DNA from: Ctena decussata
Lineage: Eukaryota; Mollusca; Bivalvia; Lucinida; Lucinidae
Direction: 5' to 3'
DNA: 64,000 nt
NCBI GenBank assembly: GCA_963989385.1
Contig: OZ022502.1
Location: 52,507,454-52,571,453, forward strand
The notes below the pieces were generated by a model. The model saw only the letters and a list, made by a program, of their open reading frames with translations, was not told the DNA's origin and did not search any database. This document shows positions 12,101 through 22,192 of this stretch, one piece after another (within the stretch, counting starts at the first letter, position 1; every line of letters begins with the position of its first letter). The translations under genes were made by a program, and so were the position numbers.

Positions 12101-12740
12101 TTGAGGTTGCGTGGGTTATATAGAATTAGGCTCTATGGTCTACGAGAGGACCGTAGCTGAATTCTGTTGGGAGGAAGATAGTTGGGGTAGGAAATTCTTT
12201 TAGGGCCTAGAACTGTAGTTTTTGTTCTATAACTTATCTTGGTTTAGTTGGTTACAACATATATTACATGATTTAGTTTTAAGGAGTCAGTATATTCATG
12301 GGAATTGTTAATATTTCCAATATTTTGGGAAATGGGGATATGACCATAGCTAAATTCTTTTGGAAGGGAGGTAGGTGGGTTAGGAAATTCTTTTGGGGCC
12401 TAGAACTGTAACATTTGTTCTAAACCTAATCTTAGTTTAGTTGGTTCCAAAATATATTACATAATTTAAGTTTTAAGGGTCTGTATGTTCATGGGAAATT
12501 TGCTTATGATCCAATGTTTTGGAAAATGGAGAATATTATTAGTGAACAAGATGTCTGTAGCTGATTTCTTATAGTGGATTGCTGGGAGGGGAGGGCAGTT
12601 CTTTTGGCTGTTTCTATGGAGCAAATGTGTTGAACCTTATAATGGTTCAGTTGGTTTCCAGGGAAATAAGTCTGGCAGTGAGTTTAAGGTGGTTGGATAC
12701 ACATTAATTTTAACCCTTGTCAATAGACATAGATTACTGA
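9195..12740. repeat. Interspersed paralogous repeat blocks
   Basis: Two block types alternate. One (9195-9360, 10040-10195, 10530-10680) has CTTTGCTAGTTCTGATGGAA, CCTGGCTGGGTCCAGGGCAG and short tandem GGGGAGCAAATTCTT copies. The other (about 9480-9860, 10800-11170, 11210-11510, 12060-12720) carries TTCTAAACCTTATCTTGG, AACCTTATAATGGTTCAGTT and TTAAGGTGGTTGGATACAC. Poly-G and poly-A tracts occur at 12014-12045 and 10302-10317. A half copy of family C lies at 11551-11612 and a degraded family E copy at about 11725-11840. No coding content is supported. Confidence 0.6.
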
Positions 12741-13068
12741 CACAACCAGAGAGAAAGTTTAATTTGTGTTCATGTAGATAAGATTTGGGGCTTTTACTAG
12801 GTTGGGCATTTTGTCACAAGTGTTGTACTTAACAGGGATTGGGTTTGGGTTCAGGGATTTTGGGAAAGGGGGTGGGTAGGTGATTAGCAACAAATGGCTC
12901 AAATTAGGTAAAATTTTGGGGATTTTTTTTCCTTTATAGTATTGTCCAGACTCTATATCCTGGCAGTGATATTGCTTTTGTCCAGATATTCGAGGACCGC
13001 CTTCTGTATTGTATTTGCATGTTTCTTTGGGGGAGACGGAAGCAATCTCAGGTCTATTGTGTGAAAGC

Positions 13069-13760
13069 CTAACTTGAATATGGTGTATTCTCGGTCTCAC
13101 CAGTGATTGGTCCATGGGCCTCACAGTCAAAGAAGCTATGGTCGAGATTGTCTGTGTCATTGTAGTGGGGGCATAGGCTGGACTGGTTGGAATAATGGTG
13201 ACAGCCCAGCTCGCAGTATCCTATAGTCTTAATCGCGAATAGACTATGTCGAGACGTCTTGGGATTATGTAAGTTGCATTGAGTTTTTATCATTGGTTGG
13301 ACAAAATAAATCGTCTGACCCTTATTACTATTGGTCCCTTGGGATTGCCATTTTTCAATTATTGCATCATTGAAAAATGGGGGATAGACTTCCATTTTTG
13401 AGGGTTTAGTAAGTGCCAATGGTCATAGATACATAGTTACTTTATATATATATAGGCCAACAAGATTAGAGTAGCAGTTTTGGCACTGTAGACCGAATAG
13501 GAGTAGACGTTTTGGGAGTTGACGTTTAGGGAGTAGACGTTTAGGGAGTAGACATTTTGGGAGTAGAAGTTTTGTAAGTAGATGTTATGGCACAGCCCTT
13601 AATGTCCTCGTGGCAATACATAGGGCTTTAATTTGAATAAGATCCAGCTTTGAGAGTAGATGTCCAGATGCAGAGTTATAAGCTTAATTATAACCCTAAT
13701 TTTGCTGAGAACCAGTGTCTATAGGATTTTCTTGTCTGCTCTATCATTAGGGTACCTGAT
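13069..13760 (-). pseudogene. Non-LTR retrotransposon (LINE) C-terminal remnant
   Basis: Reading the minus strand from about 13683 gives YNSASGHLLSKLDLIQIKAL then CIATRTLRAVP, which matches the linker after the reverse transcriptase core in Jockey/I-like LINEs (family knowledge: LDxIQxKALRI.TGA). Upstream in that frame are stops. Further along, in the frame from 13419 to 13069, are a WQSQGTNSNKGQ segment and a CPHYNDTDNLDHSFFDC segment, resembling the terminal W..W..GR and C-x2-C/H-x-C elements of the same proteins. The pieces are in the right order but in different frames, so this is a decayed fragment. An upstream minus-strand segment (13768-13983) with SSTCHIPGYDL could be endonuclease-domain residue; that is weaker. 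The reverse transcriptase core is absent. Confidence 0.5.
13495..13590. repeat. 18-bp tandem repeat
   Basis: Four to five copies of a GGGAGTAGACGTTTTG-like unit, degrading to the right. It lies within the LINE remnant. Confidence 0.6.
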
Positions 13761-13983
13761 ACCAGTCTCATGAGGTCAGGGCCTTATTACATTTTTCTGT
13801 CAAGTTTTTATATGCTGACTCCTTGTTACTTTGCTGTCTAAGATCATATCCAGGAATGTGACAGGTGGAACTGTCCCAGACTCCATGGGTCATGAGCATT
13901 AAAGTCTCCAAAATAGATATAGCTTTCTGTCTGAATCTATATCTGACCAAATTCTCATGATCTGACTTTAACTGTTTTCTCAA

Positions 13984-14689
13984 TATATATAAAGGTACCG
14001 GTATTAGTTTTGATGGTTAATTGTTTTAGCCTCCAGAGTTGAGGCCATATTTGATTTTCAGTTGTTTACAGTGCTGATTTGAGTCCATGAGGACATGATT
14101 TAGAAAGAATAGCTCTGTTATCAGCAAACTGAGAAAAGAAATTGGGGACTTTAAATACTACTGTCTTTGTGATATAATTAAGTGTGACAGCTTTTGGCAG
14201 TATAATATTCAAATAATTTTAGGTCATTTATGCATTTATTTGTCAACAATAAACAAGCAGTAACTTGTTTCGGTAGGTCCAGTTTGACTCGGCCATGTGT
14301 AGTTATTTCGGTGCCTTTTGGTCAGTATATTATACTATATAGTAAACAATGGAACGACCTTGATCCGAATATTTATGACTGAGATGCGGTTAAAACAATG
14401 AAACAAAAGCAAGAGAAACATTGAAAGGAAGTTCAGATTTTTAAGCTAAAATACATCATTGTACGTGTATTTTATCCGCGGAAGATTTTGACAGATAAAA
14501 GAGAAGTACCGCGGGTGAACTTTCCGTTCGCTTTCCTTTTCAAATGCGTGAGCGACTTTCTCATGTTTACACTGTTACTCGTCTTAAAACCAACTGCATA
14601 ATAATACATACAAAAGACTTTAATGTTTAGTTAAAAGTGCCTAAAACACGATAGTGTGAGTTGTAATGTGCTATACCACTGTAGCCAAT
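13984..14689. other. Non-coding stretch
   Basis: AT-rich sequence in which I see no gene, RNA or clear repeat. A few longer palindromic phrases near 14470-14580 are not convincing. Confidence 0.4.
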
Positions 14690-15699
14690 CAGACGGAGAA
14701 AAACCAGGTATAACAAAACTGCTAGCGTCCAATCAGATTTCTGGAAACTTGCGATATCAAGTCACGTGACTAGAGAGAAAAACCAGGTTTTTCTCAAAAC
14801 CTGTGCTATCACAAGTTTATGAAAACCTATGATATCTTAAGTTTTAGAGGTCCTCCAATCAAATTTCGAAAAACTAGGTATATCTTGTCACGTGACTGTA
14901 GAGAAAAACCTGGTTTTTCTCGAAACTTGTGCTATCACAAGTTTCCGAAAACCTGTGATATCACTAGTTTTGGAGAACTACCAATCATATTTTGAGAAAC
15001 TTGTTATACATGGTCATGTGACAAGAAAGAAAAACCTGGTTTTTCTCAAAACTTGTTATCACAGAGAAAAACCTAGTTTTTCTAATAATATGCATTCGAT
15101 AAAGCGCTAACCTAAAGAATTAGTGTGCATTCGGCTTGCCGCCTAAAACTGCATTAGCAAAGACCATTGTTAAACCTGGTTTATCAAAACTAACTTGTGA
15201 TAACACAAGTTTTTTTGTTAAACCAGGTTTTTCTCTCGATAAACCAGGTTTTTCTCAGATAAACCAGGTTTTTCTCTGATAAACCTGGTTTTTCTCAGAT
15301 AAACCTGGTTTTTCTTTTGATATCATAGGTTTCTCAGAAAAACGAGGTTTTTCTACGCAAAACCTGGTGTTTTAAAGAAAACCTAGGTTTTCTAGAGATA
15401 TACTAGGTTTTATAGAAAAACCTGGTTTATCAAAAGAAAAACCTGGTTTATCAGAGAAAAACTAGGTATATCATAGAAAAACCAGGTTTTTCTGTTGAAA
15501 TACCAGGTTTTGCGAAGAAAAACCTGGTTTTTCAGAGAAAAACCTGGTTTATCTAAGAAACCTATGATATCAAGAGAAAAACCTGGTTTATCAGAGAAAA
15601 ACCTGGTTTATCTGAGAAAAACCTGGTTTATCAAATCGCAAAACCAGGTTTTTCTCTGAAAAACCAGGTTTTTCTAATTAGTGTGCATTTAGCTTGCCA
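14690..15699. repeat. Right array of AAAACCTGGTTTTTCTC motifs
   Basis: Inverted counterpart of the array at 6213-7180. It begins with the CCAATCAGA and GTCACGTGACT phrases mirrored there, passes through GAGAAAAACCTGGTTTTTC and TCACAAGTTT units, then an internal end-like sequence (GAATTAGTGTGCATTCGGCT at about 15119), and closes with a dense run of AACCAGGTT/AACCTGGTT units before AATTAGTGTGCATTTAGC. Units are found in both orientations. Confidence 0.8.
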
Positions 15700-16177
15700 T
15701 ACTGGCCTGGTCATAAATATTCATAATCAAGGTTAAGAAATGGAAGGAATGGGACAGTATATATTGGAGCAAATGGTATGGACCCAAATAAGAATGTTCA
15801 TATAATAGCATTCTGATCAGGGTCCGTCCCATTTTTCCATTCAGCCAATAGTTTTACATAACATATGTCATGAAAGGGCATTTGCAATAGTTTTGTCCAA
15901 AACATGAATATTAAAAATCCATTGAAGAAATTAGAGGGTGTTGGTAACGGTGTTCAGGTACGTATTTGTGGTAGCACTAAACCAGTAGATGGTATTGAAT
16001 CTGTTAATAGTGTAGTATTAATAAATACATTAGTGGCTATTGACTGATTGTAACTCTGTATTCAGAAAATTAATATGGGATGGCATAATGGAATTTGATG
16101 GAAAAAGTTAATGCAAGGTAAATTGGTATTTTTGATGATTTTTGCTCTGAAGACTCCTTGTGGTTTATTTAAGAATT
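15700..16177. other. Non-coding stretch
   Basis: No gene is seen. A segment near 15725-15860 with AATGGGACAG and TTCTGATCAGGGTCCG resembles a degraded family E foldback (compare 58935-59146). Confidence 0.4.
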
Positions 16178-16319
16178 AAAATTTGATTTTTCAGCGTTCA
16201 TCGTGTGATGAAGCCAGTGGGCGGAGCTAAAATTCCATGAAGCGCGAAGCGCTTCTTGTAGAATTTTAGCGACGACCACTGGCTTCTTCACACGATGAAC
16301 GCTGAAAAAATCAAATTTT
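16178..16319. repeat. Near-perfect 142-bp palindrome
   Basis: AAAATTTGATTTTTCAGCGT at the left is mirrored by ACGCTGAAAAAATCAAATTTT-like sequence at the right. The next arm segment TCATCGTGTGATGAAGCCAG is mirrored by CTGGCTTCTTCACACGATGA. The centre carries a second palindrome, GAAGCGCGAAGCGCTTC. It resembles a foldback MITE. Confidence 0.75.
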
Positions 16320-16325
16320 TATTTT

Positions 16326-16618
16326 TATATTAACACTTTATTTGTGAACCTCTTTGTGACGTTTTCGTGGTAATTTGGTGTAGAATAGGCAAAATATTGG
16401 TCGAAGAAAAGTTAGTAACGACGTGTTCGGCCATAACGTTAAACAGCCGTCGCCCTGACGTTGCGTCAGTCGAACGTTACAAGAACCAATCAAGACGTTT
16501 GTTTACATAAGACGTCGCTTGACAACAACGTCACATGATCAATTGTCCTTCATCGGCGTATGAAGCTAGTTGCTCTAAAGGGTTCATCTATGGGAAGTCA
16601 GTGGCAAGTGTTAATATA
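16326..16618. mobile_element. CpG-rich short TIR element upstream of the anoctamin start
   Basis: TATATTAACACTT (16326-16338) is perfectly inverted at 16606-16618; a TA duplication with an 11-bp TIR is one reading. The interior is unusually rich in ACGT/CG dinucleotides compared with its surroundings and includes the CRE-like palindrome TGACGTTGCGTCA (about 16456-16468) and several ACGTC phrases. It ends about 630 bp before the anoctamin start codon, but no promoter element can be proven. Confidence 0.5.
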
Positions 16619-16937
16619 GATTGTTGAAGGAAACAGCGATGAAACCGATGTGCAGACTGATCTCTCATGTCAGTTTGCATATAGGATACGGCTTATTTTA
16701 CCATTGCATGGTGGCTTATGTGCCAAAATCAGCGGAAGCTTTCTGTGAAATATAGACACTGTCCTGATAGAATAAGAAAACAGTTAAAAGATACAAAAAA
16801 AAACAAACTCTGGATAACTCAACCATTCATGGAATGGACTAACCCAGCTTCAGCTGTGGACTTGTTAGTTAGTCCTTCCAGGGTGTTTGTTAGGTTAATG
16901 GGTACACCTTCTTGTTTTTTTTCCCACCATTTATACA

Positions 16938-17150
16938 AAAGGAAATAGGGAAATAATTTTGGGAATTCTTGCTTGCTTCCCAGGATGAGGAAGTTCTTTC
17001 AATATGGGGACAGCTCTTGAAGGAAAGAATTTGCTCTTAGAGGAGCAAATTCTTTCCTTTATTAGTTGACCCCTAATGAGAAGGGAGGCAAAAATGAAAA
17101 TGACAGAGTTGCTTCCCATGAAAGTGCACCCATTCTCCTTAAGCTAAGAA
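16938..17150. repeat. Foldback repeat family G (copy 2)
   Basis: Shows GGAAAGAATTTGCTCTTAGA, GAGCAAATTCTTTCCTTTAT and the terminal AAAGTGCACCCATTCTCCTT shared with the copy at 5872-6097. It lies directly upstream of the first coding exon of the anoctamin gene. Confidence 0.55.
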
Positions 17151-17250
17151 CTGCATTAGACTACATGTACTTTCAAGATTTGTTTTTATTGACTGGAGCC
17201 ATATTTTCCAGGTTTAGAATAGAGGTCTGTTGCCACCTTGTCCCTCCATC

Positions 17251-17311
17251 ATGGCTACCACAGATGATGAGGTAAAGCTGGAGATGATCGAGGATGAAGA
17301 TGATGCTGGAG
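17251..17311 (+). CDS. Anoctamin (TMEM16) family, first coding exon
   Basis: The ATG at 17251 in CCATCATGGC (good initiation context) opens 20 codons plus one base: MATTDDEVKLEMIEDEDDAG, an acidic start, followed by the donor GGTAGGTAAC (exon ends at 17311, phase 1). The next exon supplies the two bases needed to complete a Glu codon. An acceptor-like TATTTTCCAG ends at 17211, so this may be an exon of 17212-17311 with 39 bases of 5' UTR and further leader exons upstream. Anoctamins are ten-helix membrane proteins of the plasma membrane and endomembranes acting as calcium-activated chloride channels or lipid scramblases; subtype cannot be told from this part. The link to exon 2 across about 42 kb rests on phase and on the acidic N-terminus only, so this exon is less certain than the next ones. 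Confidence 0.55.
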
Positions 17312-17450
17312 GTAGGTAACTCTAAGCAGCTTGGTCAGTGGGAGTTGTGCCCCTTGTAACATCTTCAGAGTAAATTTGTCCGCAACAGAATCTGCGAATT
17401 CTGATGCAGTATTATTGTCTCATCTGGGATAACAAAGTGAGACATAGGTA

Positions 17451-17556
17451 CCCGAAATTGCTTAAGTATTGGTACATAAAAAAGTTGTTAATTTTCCATT
17501 TGTCCAAAATGGAAAATTAACGTTTTTTTAGGTGACCCAATACTTAAGCACATTCT
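17451..17556. repeat. Palindromic MITE, family D (copy 2)
   Basis: TTGCTTAAGTATTGGTAC at the left mirrors ACCCAATACTTAAGCACATT at the right. The centre has TTAATTTTCCATTTGTCC and its mirror AAATGGAAAATTAA. Confidence 0.65.
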
Positions 17557-18544
17557 GACAGTATCATCAGCATTAGGGGCATAACTTCCATCAGGTTTCT
17601 GGTTTAGCTCTGTTTTGTAACTATGTGGGGACAGGGGAGACACTGCCTTCCACGGAATTCTTGTGTGTGGTGCAGTTCATGTTGTTTCATCATTTCTTGA
17701 ATAGTATTGAGGAGTAGATTAGGTACATGCGCTTTGCCAACATCGATTCTTTCGGTCATTTAGAACCATTGTTAATATCTATTGACAACAACATTGGTCT
17801 GCAAGCAGTTTTATGGCATGTTTTGCTCATGGCAAGCCCCCTCTTAAGAAATTCAAAGGGTGAACTCCCTAGCCAGTATTTTAGCTGAACAAAATGGCAT
17901 TTATAGTAACATATCAGATAAATGTTCTGTATTTTGGGACAGATATGCTGTTATGTTGGATTATTCAAATGAAAATCCAGTTTCAAATAGTAAAACATTA
18001 TCAGCAAGAACAGAGAAAAGCATGCAAAGTGTTCCCTGCACTGCTGGAATTATTTTCAGGTTAGATTCTGAGAGATTTCTCCATTTTGATGACAAAAATC
18101 TCACAGAGGTCTGTCAAATGGGAAGGAAAATTTTATGTAAAAATGCAGTTTAGTGATGGAGAGCACCTACATTTCTCACAGAAATTGTTAAATTTCTCAC
18201 TAAAATAAAACGTGGCAAAATGATATATTTTTCTCTCATAAAATTCTGAGCCAGAACTACCCTGGCACTGCAGTTTGTTTACTTCATATATAATCTGATA
18301 CATTGTTACTGTTTTGCCATAAACTGGCAAAGCAAAACAGAACATGTGTCTCAAAATAGCTTCCAGTATCTGCAAATTCGTTCCTGGTGATTAATATTCA
18401 TTAATACATCTATTTTTCATGATAGAAAATGATGTGCCACATTATGTGTTACATGTAGAGTAAAAGAGAGCAGATCCAGGAGAGTGAAAAGGAGCAGATC
18501 CAGGAGATGGATCCATAGTGCTAAGGGATCTTCCATCCAAAAGC
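17557..18544. other. Intron 1 sequence, nothing recognised
   Basis: No exon or clear repeat. A + strand frame at 17860-18153 and a minus strand frame at 18133-18375 lack splice context and known domains. Confidence 0.4.
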
Positions 18545-18760
18545 CCTTAACACTTGAAGTGCCAAAAAATGAAAATGGTTGAATTTGCAAACAGCGTAGA
18601 TTCTTATGAGGTGGCTCATTATGAGCCACCTCATCTGTATCTACAGTCTTTGCCTTCTGGTCTTCGAATTCCCAATATGATACAGCGCGAACAAAACATT
18701 TTTTAAGTTTTGCAGACGTAAATTTTTTTCGTCTGCTTTTTTGCACTTTAAAGGTAGGTT
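18545..18760. repeat. Dispersed repeat family F (copy 2)
   Basis: Contains TTGAATTTGCAAACAGCG, a perfect central palindrome GAGGTGGCTCATTATGAGCC ACCTC, AATTCCCAATATGATACAGC and TTTTGCAGACGTAAATTTTT. Its outer ends GAAGTGCCAAAAAATG and CTTTTTTGCACTTTAAAG are roughly inverted. Other copies: 110, 40245, 42265. Confidence 0.6.
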
Positions 18761-19332
18761 CCTGGACTAGCAATAACAATTATGTCCACAAAATAATTTC
18801 ATCCTTTTCTGAGCAGTATTGAATTCCCATATTTTTCTGAATTTGTTGCTACTGAGAAACTCGTCAGATGTTGAAGAAAATAATCGTTTTCCCTTTTGGT
18901 TTATTTCCTTTCGTTGGAATTCCAGTTCTAAAAAATAACTATGTTTATTGTGTCTATAAGTGGGTGATTTCTGATGCCATTCTCTAAAAGGTCAATTTTC
19001 CCTTGCCGTGAGCTCTCCTAGAGGTCCTGCCATGGCGGATGGGTTGAAACTATCCCAAAATGCAATGCAGCATGACGTCAGCCACGTTATCTATTTTTGG
19101 CGCAAGCTAAAAATAGCGCTAACTGGTGTGCGAAGCAGAGTTAGGAAATCCCTTGCAAAACAATTTTTCTAATATTTTTTTGATTTACACTTTTTAGTGA
19201 AACTTATTCATTCCCTTTTGTAAGTGCTTTGCAACAACGTGGATGAACGATCGTCAAAATTATGATGCATTCCAAAGTACAGGAACCTACCTTTAAGGGT
19301 TAACACTAACAGAATGGATTTTTCTGTCTTTA
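18761..19332. other. Intron 1 sequence, nothing recognised
   Basis: AT-rich, with a slightly CG-richer patch around 19060-19140 (GACGTCAGCCACGT, GCGCAAGCTAAAAATAGCGC). No exon, RNA or defined repeat is supported. Confidence 0.35.
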
Positions 19333-19513
19333 AGTTGAATGGGTACACTTTCAGGGAAACAAAACTGCTTCTTCTCTTGGACAAAAATTCTTTCTTTCAA
19401 AAGTTGTCCCCCTTTGGAAAGGCCTTTCTTATCCAGGAAAGCAAACAGGAAGTCACTGTCCTTGTTTCTCCTTGACAAGGAAGAAAAACAGGGAGCTGTA
19501 TCCATTCACTTTT
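19333..19513. repeat. Foldback repeat family G (copy 3)
   Basis: GAATGGGTACACTTTCAGGG on the left and TGTATCCATTCACTTTTAAT on the right, with CAAAAATTCTTTCTTTCAAA between. Same design as 5872-6097. Confidence 0.5.
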
Positions 19514-19556
19514 AATTGGGACCAGTCTGGTCATGATATGAGAAGGAATTGGCCTA

Positions 19557-19663
19557 CCCGTAATGTGCCTAAATTTTGGGACACAGAAATTAGTTAATTT
19601 TCCATTTGGAACAAATGGAAAATTAATTATTTTAGGTGTCCCAGTACTTATGCACATTACGGG
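19557..19663. repeat. Palindromic MITE, family D (copy 3, clear ends)
   Basis: CCCGTAATGTGC at the left and GCACATTACGGG at the right define a 107-bp palindrome centred on CCATTTGGAACAAATGG. It is the clearest copy for setting family boundaries. Confidence 0.75.
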
Positions 19664-19799
19664 TTTTATTACTGAAATATGATGATGAGTTGATGACCAT
19701 CTCATGACTTTGTATTTCCAGAATCAACACACATGTTACATAGTATTCAAAATTTAAAAAATAATGGGATTTCGGTAGAACAGCAATGGCTTATCATTT

Positions 19800-21600
19800 T
19801 TAGCTCACCTGAGCCAGCGGCTCCGGGGGAGCTTATAGGATGGTAAGGCTCCGGCGTCCGTCGTCCGTCGTCCGTCCGTCCGTCCGTCAACAATTTCAAA
19901 AGACTTCTCCTCTGAAACCGCTGGGCCAATTGTAACCAAATTTCATATGTAGCCTCCTGGGGTCTTAGGAACGAAAAGTTGTTCAAACGGTCCTGGTCAC
20001 ATGACCAACATGGCCGCCATGCCCATATATGGTAAAAACCTTAAAAAATCTTCTTCTCCAGAACCAATAGGCCAATGGCCTTGAAACTTTGTATGTAGCA
20101 TCGGGTATGTGAGTACTACAAAGATTGTTCAAATAATGACCTTGGGTTGACCTTGACCTATTTTACGGTAAGTTCAAATTTGGTCTTTGGTGCTTTTATA
20201 TGGGAAAACGCTAGAGCATAAGATGTCTTGGAAACTGTTGAAGATTTTGGCCTTAAAATTGGTAAATACAGTCATCTAAATGAGTACCTGAAGATTTGTG
20301 AGTACAAAAGGTCAAGGTCATTCTTTTACCTATGACCCAGGTCTCTCATATTTTTACAATTTCAAACAGTCTCCTCAAAAACCACTGGGTCAGTTGTAAA
20401 TCAAATATCATATAGAAGTTTCAGTGGTTGAGAGAATGAAAATTTATTAAAATGGTCTGGGTCACATGACCCATAGGGCTGCCATGCCCATATATGGTAA
20501 AAAACTTAAAAAATCTTCTTCTCAAGAACCAATTTACGGATGGCCTTGAAACTTGGTATGTAGCATTGGGTACTCAAGGACTACCAAGATTGTTCAAATA
20601 ATGACCTTGGGTTGACCTTGACCTATTTTACGGTAAGTTCAAATTTGGTCTTTGGTGCTTTTATATGGGAAAATGCTAGAGCATTAGATCTCTTGGAAAC
20701 TGTTGAAGATTTTGGCCTTAAAATTGGTAAATACAGTCATCTAAATGAGTACCTGAGGATTTGTGAGTACAAAAGGTCAAGGTCATTCTTTTACCTATGA
20801 CCCAGGTCTCTCATATTTTTACAGTTTCAAACAATCTCCTCAAAAACCACTGGGTCAGTTGTAATCAAATTTCATATAGAAGTTCCAGTGGTTGAGAGAA
20901 TGAAAATTTATTAAAATGGTCTGGGTCACATGACCCATAGGGCTGCCATGCCCATATATGGTAAAAAACTTAAAAAATCTTCTTCTCAAGAACCGATTGA
21001 TGGATGGCCTTGAAACTTGGTATGTAGCATTGGGTACTCAAGGACTATCAAGATTGTTCAAGTGATGACCTTTGGCCGAAATATTGGTATATACAGTCAT
21101 CTTAATAAGTTCATGAAGATTGGTGAGTAAAAGAGGTCAAGGTCATTTTTTGACCTTTGACCTACATCTCTCATATTTGACAATTTCAAACATCTCCTCA
21201 AAAGCCACTTGGTCAGTTGTAACCAAATTTCATATTGAGCCTCCAGGGATTGAAGGAACAAAAATTTGTTCAAACCGTCAAGATCACGTGACAAACATGG
21301 CTGCCAAGCACATATATATCTGGTAAAAACCTTAAGAAATCTTTTCCAGAACTTCTTGACCAAAGGCCTTGAACATGGTATGTAGCATGACGTACTTGGG
21401 TAATACCAAGTTAATTAACATCTCTCATATTTTAACAGTTTCAAGCATTGCCTCAAAAGTTACTAGGCCAAATGTTACCAAATTTCATATATAAGCTGCC
21501 TGGGATTGAGGGAACAAAAGTATGTTCAAAATGGTCCTGTCACATGATGAACATGGCTGCTATGTCTTTATACGGTAACCAGCAACTAGATGAAAGTGAG
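19800..21600 (+). repeat. Dispersed GCTC-ended repeat, family A copy 2
   Basis: Begins TAGCTCACCTGAGCCAGCGG and CTCCGGGGGAGCTTATAGGA, then a CGTCCGTC tandem run (about 19855-19890), the hallmark of the family. Internal units repeat. Those starting near 20125 and 20590 are an almost identical tandem duplication with a 465-bp period: the phrase TTTTACGGTAAGTTCAAATT is at 20161 and 20626. A third, more diverged unit runs to about 21600. The far end expected of a full copy is missing. The family contains many AGGTCA half-sites. Confidence 0.75.
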
Positions 21601-22192
21601 ATATAGGCATGGCTTTCTATAGTATCTGTGTTGGAGTTGCAAACTTCAATTGAATGATCTGATTTAGCCTTGATTTGTGGCAATGTACAGAGAAAAAACA
21701 TTCAGCTGATATTTTTAGGAAACTTGGCATTTTCAAATTTATTCCAAAACAATAATCACTGATATTTTCCAATTATCAGAACTTTCTAATACTATAAGTG
21801 CTTTATTTTTACACGTTCTTTATTTTAAAGTTTTCTTTTGGAATAATTGGTGAGTTCTTACCGCTCCAAAACTAATTGTGATAGGATTATGGTTCTTGGT
21901 TACTGCACTTCCTCTCGTTGCCCTCTATTTATATATGAAATTTAATTCAGTTCCTTTTGATACTTTCAGAGGTCCTATGGTCTGAAGTCAGGAATGCTAA
22001 TTGCTAGAGTGCAAAGCCCAGATCAACTTACAACATTGTTGGCAGAAAATGAATTCAAGAATACTTCTTGTTCAATCCTTTTTGAACTCATAAGTCTTGC
22101 ACTGGCTTATTGGAAAGCGTACCCTCAGAGTTATCAATATAACAGTATCATTGTATGGGTACCTATGCCAGCAACCATTATTACAGATTTTT
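21601..22192. other. Intron 1 sequence, nothing recognised
   Basis: No exon, RNA or structured repeat is seen. The short + frame at 21994-22194 runs into the next repeat. Confidence 0.4.

Larger units (their letters stand above)
6213..15699. mobile_element. Putative 9.5-kb element with motif-array inverted ends
   Basis: The left end reads TGGCAAGCCAAATGCACACT followed by AATTAGAAAAACCTGG. The right end, reverse-complemented, reads the same with one mismatch (C to T at the ninth base) over more than 35 bases. Both ends are flanked by TA (6211-6212; 15700-15701), consistent with a TA target duplication, although GGCC lies near both sides too. Each end leads into an array of palindromic AACCTGGTT/AACCAGGTT motifs. 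Secondary copies of the same end sequence occur inward at about 6823 and 15119-15142, so ends may be nested. The interior (7185-14690) contains satellites, a 360-bp MITE and a LINE remnant but no recognisable transposase. Alternatively, these are two independent arrays in opposite orientation. Confidence 0.45.
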
